Of a stretch of 64,000 bases of DNA, positions 25,559 through 35,616 are shown piece by piece. The notes beneath the pieces are model-generated. The model searched no databases. It was not told the origin of the DNA and saw only the letters and a list, made by a program, of their open reading frames with translations. Source of the DNA: Rhyzopertha dominica (lineage: Eukaryota > Arthropoda > Insecta > Coleoptera > Bostrichidae); NCBI GenBank assembly GCA_025024175.1, contig QCXZ01000137.1, forward strand, positions 27,891,327-27,955,326, given 5' to 3'. Position 1 is the first letter of the stretch, and every line of letters starts with the position of its first letter. The translations under genes were made by a program, and so were the position numbers.

Positions 25559-28500
25559 TTATTTTTTACAATCAATGAATTTCGACATTTTTCTATCTAA
25601 TTTTCTACGACAATTTTCAAAACTGATTTTTCGATTTAAATCACGTAGTCTAATATATGTTCGTGTCCTGGCTAAGCAAAAAACTACCTCCTTTGGCATC
25701 GCTTTTAAATGGTCGTCTAGCTTCTCGATAGTTCTGTTGCATAATGTTGTAAATAATTGCTTTCCATCTGCCAATGAGGTACCATGCATTTTTCGGAACT
25801 CAGATTCAAGTGTTTTAGTTATGAGTAGCAAATCTTCGTTAGGATAAAGTAGATTTCCTCGAGAAACAAAATCTAGCCAACACTTGTGTGTACTACTGGT
25901 TTTTAAGTTTTTAGTTGGTGTTCCCAAATCATATTTTCCTCTAAATTTGTGAGCCACATATCCCGATATATATATTAATGCGTCGTTATCAACCATTTCT
26001 CTTATTTCAAAATTTCGAATTAACTGTTCGTTTTCATAATTCATTTCATATTCTTCACAGTCTTCTGTATACCGAGGAGGGACAAATAAAAAATTGTTAA
26101 TATTTATTTCATCGTCAGTAATATGCTCGTCTTCAGCGAAAGTAGTTTTTAGACCGCTTAAGGCACTTTGAGTTAAGCAAATATCTTCACTCTCAGATAA
26201 TTTGCTTATTGTGCTTAATGGTTGAACCAAACAGGCCTCTGAAGTATCTTCTGTATTTCTGTTTGCTGTAAACACAGCGCTAGAATTTTTGCCTAGAATG
26301 TACCACTTCAGACGATATTGAAAGTCTAAAGGATGGGGATGATCATTCGCACCGCCCATGCCTCGTATGTACGAAAATAAATTTTCCAGAACGTCCTGGT
26401 TGAGCCTCGAGGTTAAAATATATTCGATACCATATTTTGCTCGTAAATAATGATACAACTGTATCAGAGACCTGTTTGTTAATAGAATTCCTTTTTGAAA
26501 TGGAATCAAAGTAGTGTGTTTTCCAGCTAACATTGACAGCACTTTTTTTGATACCATATTGAGAATGTTGGTTTGTTCTTCTAAAGCAGTACCAAACCCA
26601 TTCTTTTCGGGACAGCCCATATACATCGATCTAGAATTGAGCAAGTCAAACCAATCGTTAAACATTCCTACAATTTCTGCAACTTTTTTCCACGAATGAT
26701 TGATAGGAATGTGTCCTTTTTCACCCAAGAATTCAATTGCCTTTGAAACAGAGGAGGAAAGTAATTGCACAGCTGGACGAACCTGTTGTCTCTGTGATCC
26801 TTTCACATCTAAATGATACTGCGTAAATTTGTGTGCAAGTGTTAACTCAGAAATTGAGCAAGTTAACAACTTTTCGAAACAACGCTTGTCAACCGTATGT
26901 CCATCAATGTGTAAGCCTCCATCGATAATGTGATTCCGAACAAGTTTAATTAAATGAGGAGCATCTGCAAATACATAAACTTTTAACGATGTTTCGGCAG
27001 GGTGATGGAAAAAGCATGATTTGTCGTAGTCTATACCAAGTTCTGTCCACAGTTTTCTATTTCCTGGACCCATGTCAGAAACTACTGCTACAACAGTATA
27101 TCCTATTTTGTATAATTCAAAAATTACTTTATTTAATATTCCAGTGGTCATAGGCTGATCGAATTTGTAATATATTGGTTGCTTCCAGTTTTTAAGCAAT
27201 CCCCTTGCCATTATAGCTTGACAAGTTTTATGTGGCCCTATTTTCATTTCATTTTTCTTCTCAATATCAATTCGATTAGATACATAAATTTCATCGAAAG
27301 ATAGAACACAAAGCCTGTCGGTTTTGCTAAAGTCTACTGCTTTAGCTTTCAGCAATGGAAAAACACTGTGTAAAATTCCTTGTTGTAAATCAAAAGTAGT
27401 AGCCCAAGTTCTTAATGTTGAAAGACCAGGGAGGGGAAATCCATTCGCTCGTAAATATCTGTATGCCTTTGGACTTACGCTACGTAATGAAATAGCTGAT
27501 GCGATGTCTTCTGGTGACCAATGAACAGATTTTTGGGGATTTAATAGTTTTCTTACTTGCCCTGGAGTAAAAATTGTACCCAAAATAGTTTTGACTGCAT
27601 TCTTTTTTTCTATCTGCATTTTTTTTAACTCAAGTTGCAAATCTGTATTTGATTTTTCCAAAGCCGTAATTTTTTCTTTTAACTTTGTTATCTCCATATC
27701 TTTTTGCTGATGGGATGGAATTCTAGAATAATAAGTTTCAATTAAATATTTAATAATGGATAGTGGATATTATTATGTATATAAATGTACAAGGTGTCCA
27801 ACAAGATCCTACACTATTATTTAAAAGATAAGTGTTAATAGAAAATATTTTAGTTTTTTAAAATAAGTCAGTTTTTTCATATGGAACCATGGTGGTTCAC
27901 CCGACCTTATAAATTAGTAATTTTTTATGCATCGAATGGTGTTAAAATGAAAAAAAATCCGTTCAGTAGTTTTTGAACAATTTACAAAAAATAGATTGAA
28001 ACCAAAAACCAGTAGTAGGCGCTGAAAGAAAACTAGGGCACAAGTTGTTAGCGATTCCAAAGCTGCGGTTTTACATCTAATATTAAAATTTAAAAAATGG
28101 CACTTTTTAATATAGTATTCTTGGATGTAAACAATACAAATTTAATGTTCACAGCACTCTAGATAATAAAATAAAATTTATTTTTTTGTCTTTGACGTTT
28201 ATCAAATCTAACCAAAGTAGGTTTTCTGTACTTAGAATTTACCACAGAATCCAAATATGTATAAATATACCTAGTGTTCTATTTAAAAATCGAAAGTTAG
28301 GAAGATACAGTTACGGTCGTTCTTTACGTCATCAAACGCCAATTTTCTGATATAAAAAATCCCAAATTTCGTTTTCCTAGTTAAAAAATTAATAGCAATT
28401 TAAGGGGTGAGCCAGGTTTCATTTACACCCGGTATATCCGCACAATACTTATAATAATATTACGGACACCGCACAAATAGTAAAAGTTTGAACAAAAAGA

Positions 28501-29595
28501 TAGGCTACTTACATGGGTTCACATTCATCAGGCGTAGTACAAGAAACTTCTTCATTTTGGGTTTTCTCACAATACGTTATGTGTTCCGTTTGAGTATGAC
28601 TTTTATGTAACTCGTTTCTAGTGGTTGAAGCTTGTGCGTTCACCATAAGTATATCATTAATATACTCATCATGTCTCTTTTTTGCCATTCGAACTGCTCG
28701 GGCAGAACATGATTTTTCAGCTGTTTTTCCAGGTAACTTTAATGTAGGAACTGCATCTTTTTTCAAAAGTCTTGCGTTTTTGGGTTGATAATTCAACAGC
28801 TGATACCTCAAGGGTATTTCAAAACAATCAGACGCAAAGTGGACTGAGCAGATTGTTGCTAAAATGGTGTAATAAATTATTACTATGGTTTACTGTTTTT
28901 AATACATAAAACGTTTTCAATAAACTTTACAAAAAAGGTAAAGAGGCAAAAATAGTTGTCTTCTTAATTACGTAATAAAANCTGATATAAAAAAACATAA
29001 AAAACCAGTGGCATGCCATAATTTTTTCTATTACNCTCGAATGATATGACACCCGGGACGCCACTTCTATAAATCAATTAAATCTAATAATTGCATCCAA
29101 AGATGTCAATTATTATTATAAAGGAACATACAAAGTTTGAAAAAAATCAAAGAAATGTTTTTTTAGATGTTAGGAAAAATACATTTATTTTAAACTTCAA
29201 TCAATATCTAGGAAAATAAGCGTTTTCGGAAATATGTTTGTTAAGACTTTTTTCTTATTTTTGTGCCAGAAATCTCATCCTGAATTTTTTCGCAATATTA
29301 ATGTTACACCCTGTATATAAGGAGCATCAACATCCGGTCACATACAATGCAATGAATTTTAAATTAATATTAGGTATCTTCAAATAATCGTGAATTATAT
29401 GCATTAATGTGCTTTATTAAATAGATAACTACAAGAAAACTTACCATTCTTTAGGTTAACTTTATCTTCTCGGCGACATGCTCTTAACCACTCTTTTGAG
29501 AATTCATCAATTTTTGGAAAACGAAAGTATTTGATATCGGATCCCTTTGTATTTCGGTCGCAGTTTTTGCAGCCTGTTACAGCGCAATTAACCAT
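25559..29595 (-). CDS. P-type transposase, THAP family, three exons
   Basis: The predicted gene is the join of 29595-29445, 28858-28513 and 27722-25559 (minus strand), giving 886 codons with no break. Introns start GTAAGT at 29444 and 28512 and end in AG at 28859 and 27723. Exon 1 gives the THAP start (CAVTGC, FRFP, WLRAC). Joining it to exon 2 completes the C2CH finger with CSVHF and DCF. A coiled coil follows at about residues 175-205 (LKEKITALEKSNTDLQLEL). The RNase H-like core has Asp 309 (LSFDEIY), Asp 382 (VVSDMGPGN) and Glu 612 (LNQDVLENLFSYIR). The D-D spacing of 73 and the D-E spacing of 230 fit the family (about 73 and 228 in the Drosophila P protein). FADAPHLIKLVRN (417-429) lies where the GTP-binding insertion begins. 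HPHPLDFQYRLKWYI follows the Glu. The product would bind the element ends and move it by cut-and-paste in the nucleus. Splicing is predicted, not shown. Confidence 0.9.
27790..28432. mobile_element. repeat inserted in intron 2 of the transposase gene
   Basis: The ends are loosely inverted (CAAGGTGTCCAACAAGATCC on the left, GGTTTCATTTACACCCGG on the right) and TA flanks both sides (27788-27789, 28433-28434). This suggests a Tc1/mariner-like non-autonomous insert of 643 bp. Removing it leaves an intron of about 145 bp. It is non-coding. Confidence 0.5.
29040..29318 (-). repeat. repeat fragment in intron 1 of the transposase gene
   Basis: The complement begins TATACAGGGTGTAACATTA and ends near GGCGTCCCGGGTGTCATA. 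The TACAGGGTGT start is common at the ends of insect repeats. There is no matching inverted end and no coding capacity. Ns at 28981 and 29035 lie just outside the fragment. Confidence 0.4.
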
Positions 29596-29760
29596 TTTTT
29601 AATGTATACACACAGCACAACAGATCCAAAATGTTTTAAACAATAACAAATATTTTTTTAACGATTGGTAGAAGCACAAGGAAAAGTATCGAAATGAAAA
29701 TCACGAAAAGAGCACGTGGAGTGATAGACGGCAAACTAGTCTAGCAGCACTCTGGAAGCA

Positions 29761-29782
29761 GTTTGCAGCGCACGTGACGTCA
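29761..29782 (-). promoter_or_regulatory. right subterminal repeat of the P-type element
   Basis: Exact reverse complement of 24865-24886, again 36 bp inside the TIR. It lies about 165 bp upstream of the transposase start codon, so it could overlap the promoter. That would let the transposase repress its own gene, as is known for P elements. This is inference. Confidence 0.75.
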
Positions 29783-29818
29783 TGCGCAAAGCGGCTCTAA
29801 ACGCGTCTTGCTACCGGA

Positions 29819-29842
29819 CATACCGTGTTTGTGTGTATCGTG
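29819..29842 (-). repeat. right terminal inverted repeat of the P-type element
   Basis: The 24 bp are identical in reverse complement to 24805-24828 and are followed directly by GACACATC (29843-29850), the second copy of the target duplication. Confidence 0.9.
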
Positions 29843-29850
29843 GACACATC

Positions 29851-30480
29851 TGCCCAGTGCACAAGCTAAGAGCGGGAAATTCAAATTTAAATTTATGGCC
29901 TACAGACAAGGTAATGAAACAAAAAACAAAGTTGAAGGAATAAACCAACACGTGATGTAAAGGCTTAAGGAATGAAATTTGGTGTAATATATCCAAATTG
30001 CTTGAAGCAAAAGTAGGAAATATTTACCAGTCAAAATATCTACGTTTAGGTGACGTACCTTAGATTAGTGTTACATCTAAAGAAAAGATGTCGAACTCAA
30101 ATTTTGCAACAGAATTTGACACAAAAATGGCTGCGAGTTAAAATATCAATATTTTAGGTGTCCTGGGCACGCCGCAATCATCATCTGAAAGCTCTAGAAA
30201 GTAAATACAATAATAAATAATCAACCACCATCTAGAAAGATCTAGATCTGGTCTGTTATTCAATCATTTTTATGTTTTGCTTTGTAATTTAGAAGTACAT
30301 GTGTCGTCTACATTCCATTACAACACAGTCATCTCAGCTTGTTAGTAAGGTTTCGACATCAAAATCCAAACGATAAAAGGTACAATTAGATAAGATTTCA
30401 ATATTTATTACAAACGTTAGCCTAATGTTTCTGAAGTATAAAATTTTATCACATTTAGGTTTGTATTCGTGGGTTTTCTA
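29851..30480. other. unassigned interval
   Basis: No supported gene or repeat is seen between the P-type element and the Penelope-like region. Confidence 0.4.
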
Positions 30481-30508
30481 GTTCCGAAATGGGACGTGAT
30501 TCTTTGGC

Positions 30509-30543
30509 GACGTTTCGGCTATTTTTTTAGCCTTTATCAAGCC
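30509..30543 (-). ncRNA. hammerhead-like motif (putative Penelope terminal sequence)
   Basis: On the minus strand the order is TTGATAA, a short hairpin (AGGCT ... AGCC), then GAAACG. This resembles the hammerhead ribozyme core CUGANGA-helix II-GAAA, with mismatches in the first box. It may be a decayed terminal repeat of another Penelope-like element. Cleavage activity is doubtful. Confidence 0.3.
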
Positions 30544-30699
30544 TTTATTAAGTCTGCAACGATTACATTAAAATTGGCTTACATATATAATATATATTAA
30601 AGTATTAATATCCCATGGCCTTCTGCTACTAAACATTTTAGCTTTAATTTGTGCATTTCAGCCAATATCAACTTCACAATACATGATTATACATTTTAT

Positions 30700-31158
30700 C
30701 TTTTTAGGTTTATTTGACCTTAGCTTGATTGAAAGAATACTTTTTTCCAGTGCCAATAAGCTTTCGACTATATTCAAGTCTTCGTTAGGACTTCTACAAG
30801 CATTTTACAACTTTTATATATACAAAATATTCCTAAATTACTAATCAACAATAATGTACTTACAGGAAATTGGAGATTATTATTATGTATTATCCTGGTA
30901 TTTACCGAAAAATGGACGAAAAATGTAACATACTTTTGTATTTCATATTCTCTCAAATTCAAATCAATTTCAAGACTACAAATCAATACTACCAATACAT
31001 CATTATGACCAACTATTAATTAATATAAATAACTTCTTCTCTCTTTTCATTTATTATAAACTATTCTTTAATTTATATATATCAGAAAACAATATACTGC
31101 AATTTTGAATATTCTAAATAGTTAATGATAGCAAATTTAATATGTATATATATATTAC
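30700..31158 (-). repeat. Penelope-like element, 3' terminal part
   Basis: This segment lies downstream (minus strand) of the GIY-YIG relic. It contains, at 30760-30788, the order TAACGAAGACT, AGTCGAAAGCTT that is also present at both ends of the Penelope relic at 56.7-57.9 kb. It is separated from its coding part by the hAT-type insert at 31159-31383. Confidence 0.55.
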
Positions 31159-31383
31159 CAGTGGTGTATCCTGAAAATTAACTTGGGCGAGGGCAAAGCT
31201 TCAAAAAGAAAAATGTTAAGTACAAACACAAGCAACCAGAAAAGGTGTGACTCAAATTTTAATGTTTAATTTGCTAAAATGTTACCAAATGTAAAAAGCT
31301 GCTATTCCGTTATCAAAATAATTTAGTTCGGGGGGGGGGGGGGCAATTGCCCCTCTGCCCCCCCGCCTTTGGCTATGCCACTG
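31159..31383. mobile_element. hAT-type non-autonomous element
   Basis: The 225-bp insert has imperfect inverted ends (CAGTGGTGTATCC on the left, complement of CAGTGGCATAGCC on the right) and an exact 8-bp target duplication TATATTAC (31151-31158 and 31384-31391), both typical of hAT transposons. It contains a run of 14 G (31330-31343) and then CAATTGCCCC and a C-run, which can pair as a hairpin. It is non-coding. It interrupts the Penelope-like relic. Confidence 0.85.
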
Positions 31384-31391
31384 TATATTAC

Positions 31392-32030
31392 TAACTTGTT
31401 GTGTGTCTGATGTTTTGTTCAAAGAATGTTTAGCCTTTTGTATTTGAAACATTTCCAAAATTAACCTTTTTTTATAAATTAGGTACTTTCAATCTCTAAA
31501 ATTTTTACATTTTCCCAACAGATAGAGTGGTTGTTATTGACGACACGTGTTGTAAGAGCGTATCTGTCTCTTTTTTATTCGCATCACTTTTATGTAAAGA
31601 TATTCTACTTTTTATCCATAGGGAAGTTTATCTGTCCTACATATGTGTTATCACACACTTTACACTTTAAGGAAAAAACGACATTAGACTAAAAATTTAT
31701 AGTTCTAGATTTTAATTTACTAAGTAAATTATATCCCCTGTTTACATTTCTAATTGCAATTTTTGTATTTTCTGATTGAAAATTTTAATTAATTTTTTTG
31801 TTAGACCTGTAATATTTGGAAGAGACCCACATTTTATCTACATCTTTAGCTCTTGTGTCTTGTACTATTATATTATCATGAATAATTTGATGTTGCAAAT
31901 TGTTGTTACTAGTTGAAAATAGAATTTTGTTAACTAGGCCCCTAAGATATTTATTTTGTAATAATAAAATTTGTATTTTTTAAATTCTTGTTTATGAAAT
32001 TAATATATTTACCGGTAGCTGTAGGTTTCT
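31392..32030 (-). pseudogene. Penelope-like element, C-terminal linker and GIY-YIG endonuclease relic
   Basis: Minus-strand pieces follow the order of a Penelope protein end. Near 31925-31800: NKILFSTSNNNLQHQIIHDN then KMWVSSKYYRS. Near 31785-31690: FQSENTKIAIRNVNRGYNLL, a linker-type segment. Near 31650: YVGQ from the GIY-YIG fold ('YVGQT'). Near 31560-31500: TRVVNNNHSICWENVKILE, matching the 'H....H.FDW.NVKIL' motif. Then KKRLILEMFQIQKAKHSLNK, matching the C-terminal '..KR...EM..I.......N' helix. In-frame stops and frame changes show that it is dead. Such elements move through a reverse transcriptase joined to this endonuclease; no RT is seen here. Confidence 0.7.
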
Positions 32031-32031
32031 G

Positions 32032-32129
32032 GGTATATAAATTATATCACATACAAAGCCAAACACAACACCCATGCCCTAGTCGGGGATCAAACACGAA
32101 GTCTCCCGCACCAGAGGCAGATACACTAT
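32032..32129 (-). repeat. SINE-like fragment with tRNA-related B box
   Basis: On the minus strand GTGTTTGATCCCCG resembles a pol III B box and is followed by a tail-like sequence (GGGCATGGGTGTTGTGTTTG). The fragment stops exactly where the LTR begins at 32130, so the LTR element probably inserted into it. The other half is not visible because the far end of the LTR array is lost in the gap. Confidence 0.45.
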
Positions 32130-33954
32130 TGTAACAGAACGAATTAATTCCTGGAGGTCCTCAGATTTAGTCAGTCTTTTCTTTTGGAATTTGCTCGGTG
32201 CATGTAGTTGTCAAAGTTGAAATATAACATCCGCGTTTTAAGACGTTCGGAAAGAGTCATCTGCGCTACACATTTGGGTTTTTTGTCATATTCATGCTGT
32301 TTCGAAAAAGTACAAACCCTTTGCTATTGTGATTAAATGGCAGTTGTGTAAAGTCCCCTTTGTCGTTAGAGAGAGCGTGACGAATTTTATGAGCTCCAAG
32401 CCGTGGACAGTTTCGTTCGCCTTCTAAGAACGGTCCCCGTAAAGGACCATGTGCGGGAACAAAGCAACGGACTTTTTATGGTTTCAAGATGCTAGGGCTA
32501 ACTTTCACAAACATCTAGTTAATATTGTAAAAATTCATATTTTGATTCATTTTTTTTAATAGAGTATTCTGCTAATCTCTTCCGAATCTAGCGAGAGCCG
32601 AGTCTGGCAATAATGTAAATTTAAAGGTAGTAGGTACCTATGCGAGCTGTGTGGAAACGTACCTGAAAGGTTGTTAATTCCGAATGCGTAATTAGAATTG
32701 TATAAGGTAGAGAACGCTGGAAATTACCGTGGTAGGTTTTCTAAGGTTTTCTTTCGCCGCCAACTGCGAGGGTAATTTCTAGAAGAGAGCGTTCAGAAGA
32801 CCACGGAGCTAATAGTAAGGAATTAAAATTAAGATTAAAGTATTTTTAAATCAGTATTTTGACCCCTGAGAGTTAGGTGGCCCAAACTGCAATCTCGTAG
32901 AAAAGGAAAAATCTAAGGGATAGAACATTTTTAGTCGCTCGGGCGGGGTGTCACAGACCAATCGAGAGGGTTGCTCTGTACCATCCCCACTTGGAAATTT
33001 TGTGGACAAGAGTCAAATTGTTTAAGTGACTTAACCATTTTCGGCCTTAAAGTTAAGACACCTCCTATTTTTAAAGTTTATTTAAGCTCGAACGCTTCAT
33101 TTCAGAAGTCAATTCTCTTCTTGCTCAACTTACGTGCGTGTTAACTCATATTACAGTCGAAGCAATTTCGCGAACGTTAAAGGTGTCTTAGTGTTATCGT
33201 GGTTTGGAGGTAATTAGTCGGTTATTTCAAATCACTGCTTGATTCAGAATCCATGTAATTTGGAGTTTCAAAATTTAGTTTTATAAAGTCATCACGAAGA
33301 GGTGACCGTGCCCTTCTCGAGATTGAAGTTTGGTGCCTTTAGTAGTTCTTTAAACCAATTAGTTAATTCACAGCTAAACCATTCAAAATTTAAGTGCTCA
33401 TTGTAAATATTTGCTTTTGTTGACTTTTGTTCTGTTTTCTATAATTTACCTAGTTTTATAAATACATTAGCTCCGAAACTTTGAAAGAGCATTTTTATTA
33501 CGTTCATTCCCGACACCTCCGGATTAAAGAGTGCGAAGTGATAGTTTGGTGACATTTTATATAATTGGGATTACCAGAGCGCGGGTCCAGAGAGTCGACC
33601 AAAAGGTAGGTGATCCAATTAAGTAGTCCTGAGAAGATTGTGTCGCGTTGCACCTTTACGAGAATTTATGGGTAAGGATCACGCTGATCACTAATTTAGT
33701 TAGAATAACGTTGTGGGGTTTCGCTATCATTTCCTCCCGTTTAAATGGCGAAATCGTCACAATTATTGCAAGTGTTAATTGTTAAGTAAGTGATGAATTA
33801 GAGACGTCTTTCTGGCCAACTCTTGACGTCGTGTGGAAGTAAATACTTTCGATGTTAAAATCCTGTGCCAAATTGGCACTATTCCTCTTAAACCAGTACC
33901 AACGAACCCATTTGAGTGAATTCTGTCGTGTATATAAAAATGCGCACCGTTACA
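32130..33954 (+). repeat. LTR 1 of Ty3/gypsy-type element (putative limits)
   Basis: The LTR starts TGTAACAGAACG. The same start at 38575 follows a polypurine tract (AAAGGGGGGAGGGA), which fixes the 5' edge. The proposed 3' edge is GTTACA at 33949-33954, the inverse of TGTAAC, 1 nt before TGGTGCCGAAAA, a possible primer-binding site. TATATAAAA lies at 33931-33939. The 3' edge is less certain because the internal region follows both LTRs and GTTACA recurs downstream in a tandem array. Confidence 0.55.
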
Positions 33955-34136
33955 TTGGTGCCGAAAATAAAGTACTGTTACATTTTGGTGTCAGGTGTGT
34001 GGGGTATTACATACTGTTACATTTTGGTGTCAGGTGTGTGGGGTATTACATACTGTTACGTTTGGTATCGGATGTGTTGTTTATCAGATAATGTTACAAT
34101 GCTGACAAGGTGTGTGAGGTATGAAATACTGTGATA
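33949..34136 (+). repeat. 39-bp tandem repeat with primer-binding-site-like units
   Basis: About five units follow each other, each starting GTTAC and most continuing with TTTTGGTGTCAGGTGTGTGG. Spacings are 28, 39, 39 and 38 bp, and the outer units are diverged. TTGGTGTC resembles the TGG start of a retroelement primer-binding site and sits at the putative LTR/leader border. The same array is present in the second element copy (from 40393). Confidence 0.7.
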
Positions 34137-35616
34137 TTTATAAAATAAAGTATCCAACCTTTACATTAGAAATAACTGATTTTCCAAAGTCTGTTTGTAT
34201 AAGTGCCTACCCCAGTATTAATTGCTGTGCGAGTTTAATAGTTGCTTTTGTGTAGAAATTTTAAATTTTGATGTAGTTTTTTCAAATTAAATATTGAAAT
34301 GCGTATAAAATACTAATGTCTGAGATAAGTGTTAGTGATCAGCGAATATCCGAGCTCATACGCGTACTTTTGAGTAATTAATCCCTTGATTGTTTAAATT
34401 TCGTGTGAGACGCGGGTGTACGTGCGTAAGTTGAGTAAAGAGAATTCCGGTCAGAAGGGGTGAGTGACCGTTAAGAACCCATTGTTACCTTACTGTCATT
34501 TCCTTGTATTTTGGGGAGTCAAAATTGGGACATGCCGTAAAGTAATAAACTATTGTAGTAGGAATGCGTAAATAGTAGCAGGTAGTAGCTTTGGGTGAGC
34601 GAAAGTGAAAGTAAAGGACGCGTGGCTGACTCGTGCCGTTTTTAACTAAGGGTGGGTACACACCGGTCGAGATGGTGTTGTGCAAATTTGTTGTGAAGAT
34701 TAGGAGATAATCAATCAGATGTATTAACAGGGTATTGAGTTATTCACGTGCACCTTTTTAGTCTAGTCATCGCGTAGTGTCGATGAAAGGAGCTAAGGTC
34801 GGTAAGCTTACAGACGAAACACGGGGGTGTTTGATGTAAAGGAGAGTAAATGTCACTTAGCCCTTACATCGTCAATTCGCGCCTTTAGTTATGTAGCCGC
34901 GGTTAGGCCCGCGTATCGGTGATTTGAATAGTTTCGGAGGGAAGACGTTCCAGTATAAGACGTGGAGGCGCATTGGGATAGGTAGATTCCCTACTAAACA
35001 TTTGAATTATTGATTTGCGTTTGCGTTCTGGTGACCACAAGGGGGTGAATCTTTAGCAAATTCTATCATTTTGTATTGTATGTAGTGCTGCATGTGTTCA
35101 CGGAAAACTGACCCGTATATAAAATATCTTTATTTTACAGATTATTACATTGTTTATTGTTTCTTTCTTTTTCTACCATTCAGTCCTCCACCCGTTCCAA
35201 CCCTTTGAGCACACCTCATTCGTATTCATGTTATAGCAATCATTTCATTTCAGGTTTATAATCATTCTTTACAGCTGTAGTTAGTCAGTTGCTTTCAATA
35301 ATCATTATAGTGTTTGCCTATTACTGTGTATTCACTGTGTCAGTTATTTCCGGGAGCGTGTGTCATTCTTATACATATACAGTGTGTTTTGCTGTGCTTC
35401 ACCTTACCTTACATCAAAAAGAAGAAATTTTACGACCCGAGGGCGGAGTAGAATTCTTCTGGGGAATAATTTTGCGTAATAGATACGCATACCGGTGCAA
35501 TCTTGCGCTTGACGACTGGTTCAGTGAAGGTACCAGGCTTGCCCCGTCTTTAAGTTATAGTGGCACCCGTCGAATAAATTTTTAGAGGGATAAGTTCAAG
35601 GACTGGTCGGAAAGAG
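34137..35616 (+). other. leader region of the LTR element
   Basis: Almost 1.5 kb lies between the tandem array and the gag start. The second copy is nearly identical. A 98-codon frame (35289-35585) ends 32 bp before gag, but it has no recognised domain and its conservation only reflects the young age of the duplication. RNA packaging signals would be expected in this part; none can be named. Confidence 0.5.

Larger units (their letters stand above)
24805..29842 (-). mobile_element. complete P-superfamily DNA transposon
   Basis: This 5,038-bp element has perfect 24-bp terminal inverted repeats starting CACGATACACAC (24805-24828 and 29819-29842) and an exact 8-bp target duplication GACACATC. 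A perfect 22-bp subterminal inverted repeat (24865-24886 and 29761-29782, containing TGACGTCACGTG) sits exactly 36 bp inside each TIR. It carries a three-exon, uninterrupted THAP-type transposase gene on the minus strand. Introns and the 3' part contain other repeats. Ends and coding region are both intact, so it may be recently active or under selection. I cannot tell which. Confidence 0.92.

Noticed and set aside
33852..34134. Short frames of 72-79 codons with internal repeats near the LTR end
   Set aside because: They arise from translation of the 39-bp tandem array and shift frame across it.
33949..34136. CRISPR array
   Set aside because: Directly repeated units without unique spacers, in an animal-type genome inside a retrotransposon. 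It is a plain tandem repeat.
35289..35585. 98-codon frame in the LTR-element leader, present in both copies
   Set aside because: Conservation only reflects near identity of the two element copies. There is no domain, and no independent sign of coding.
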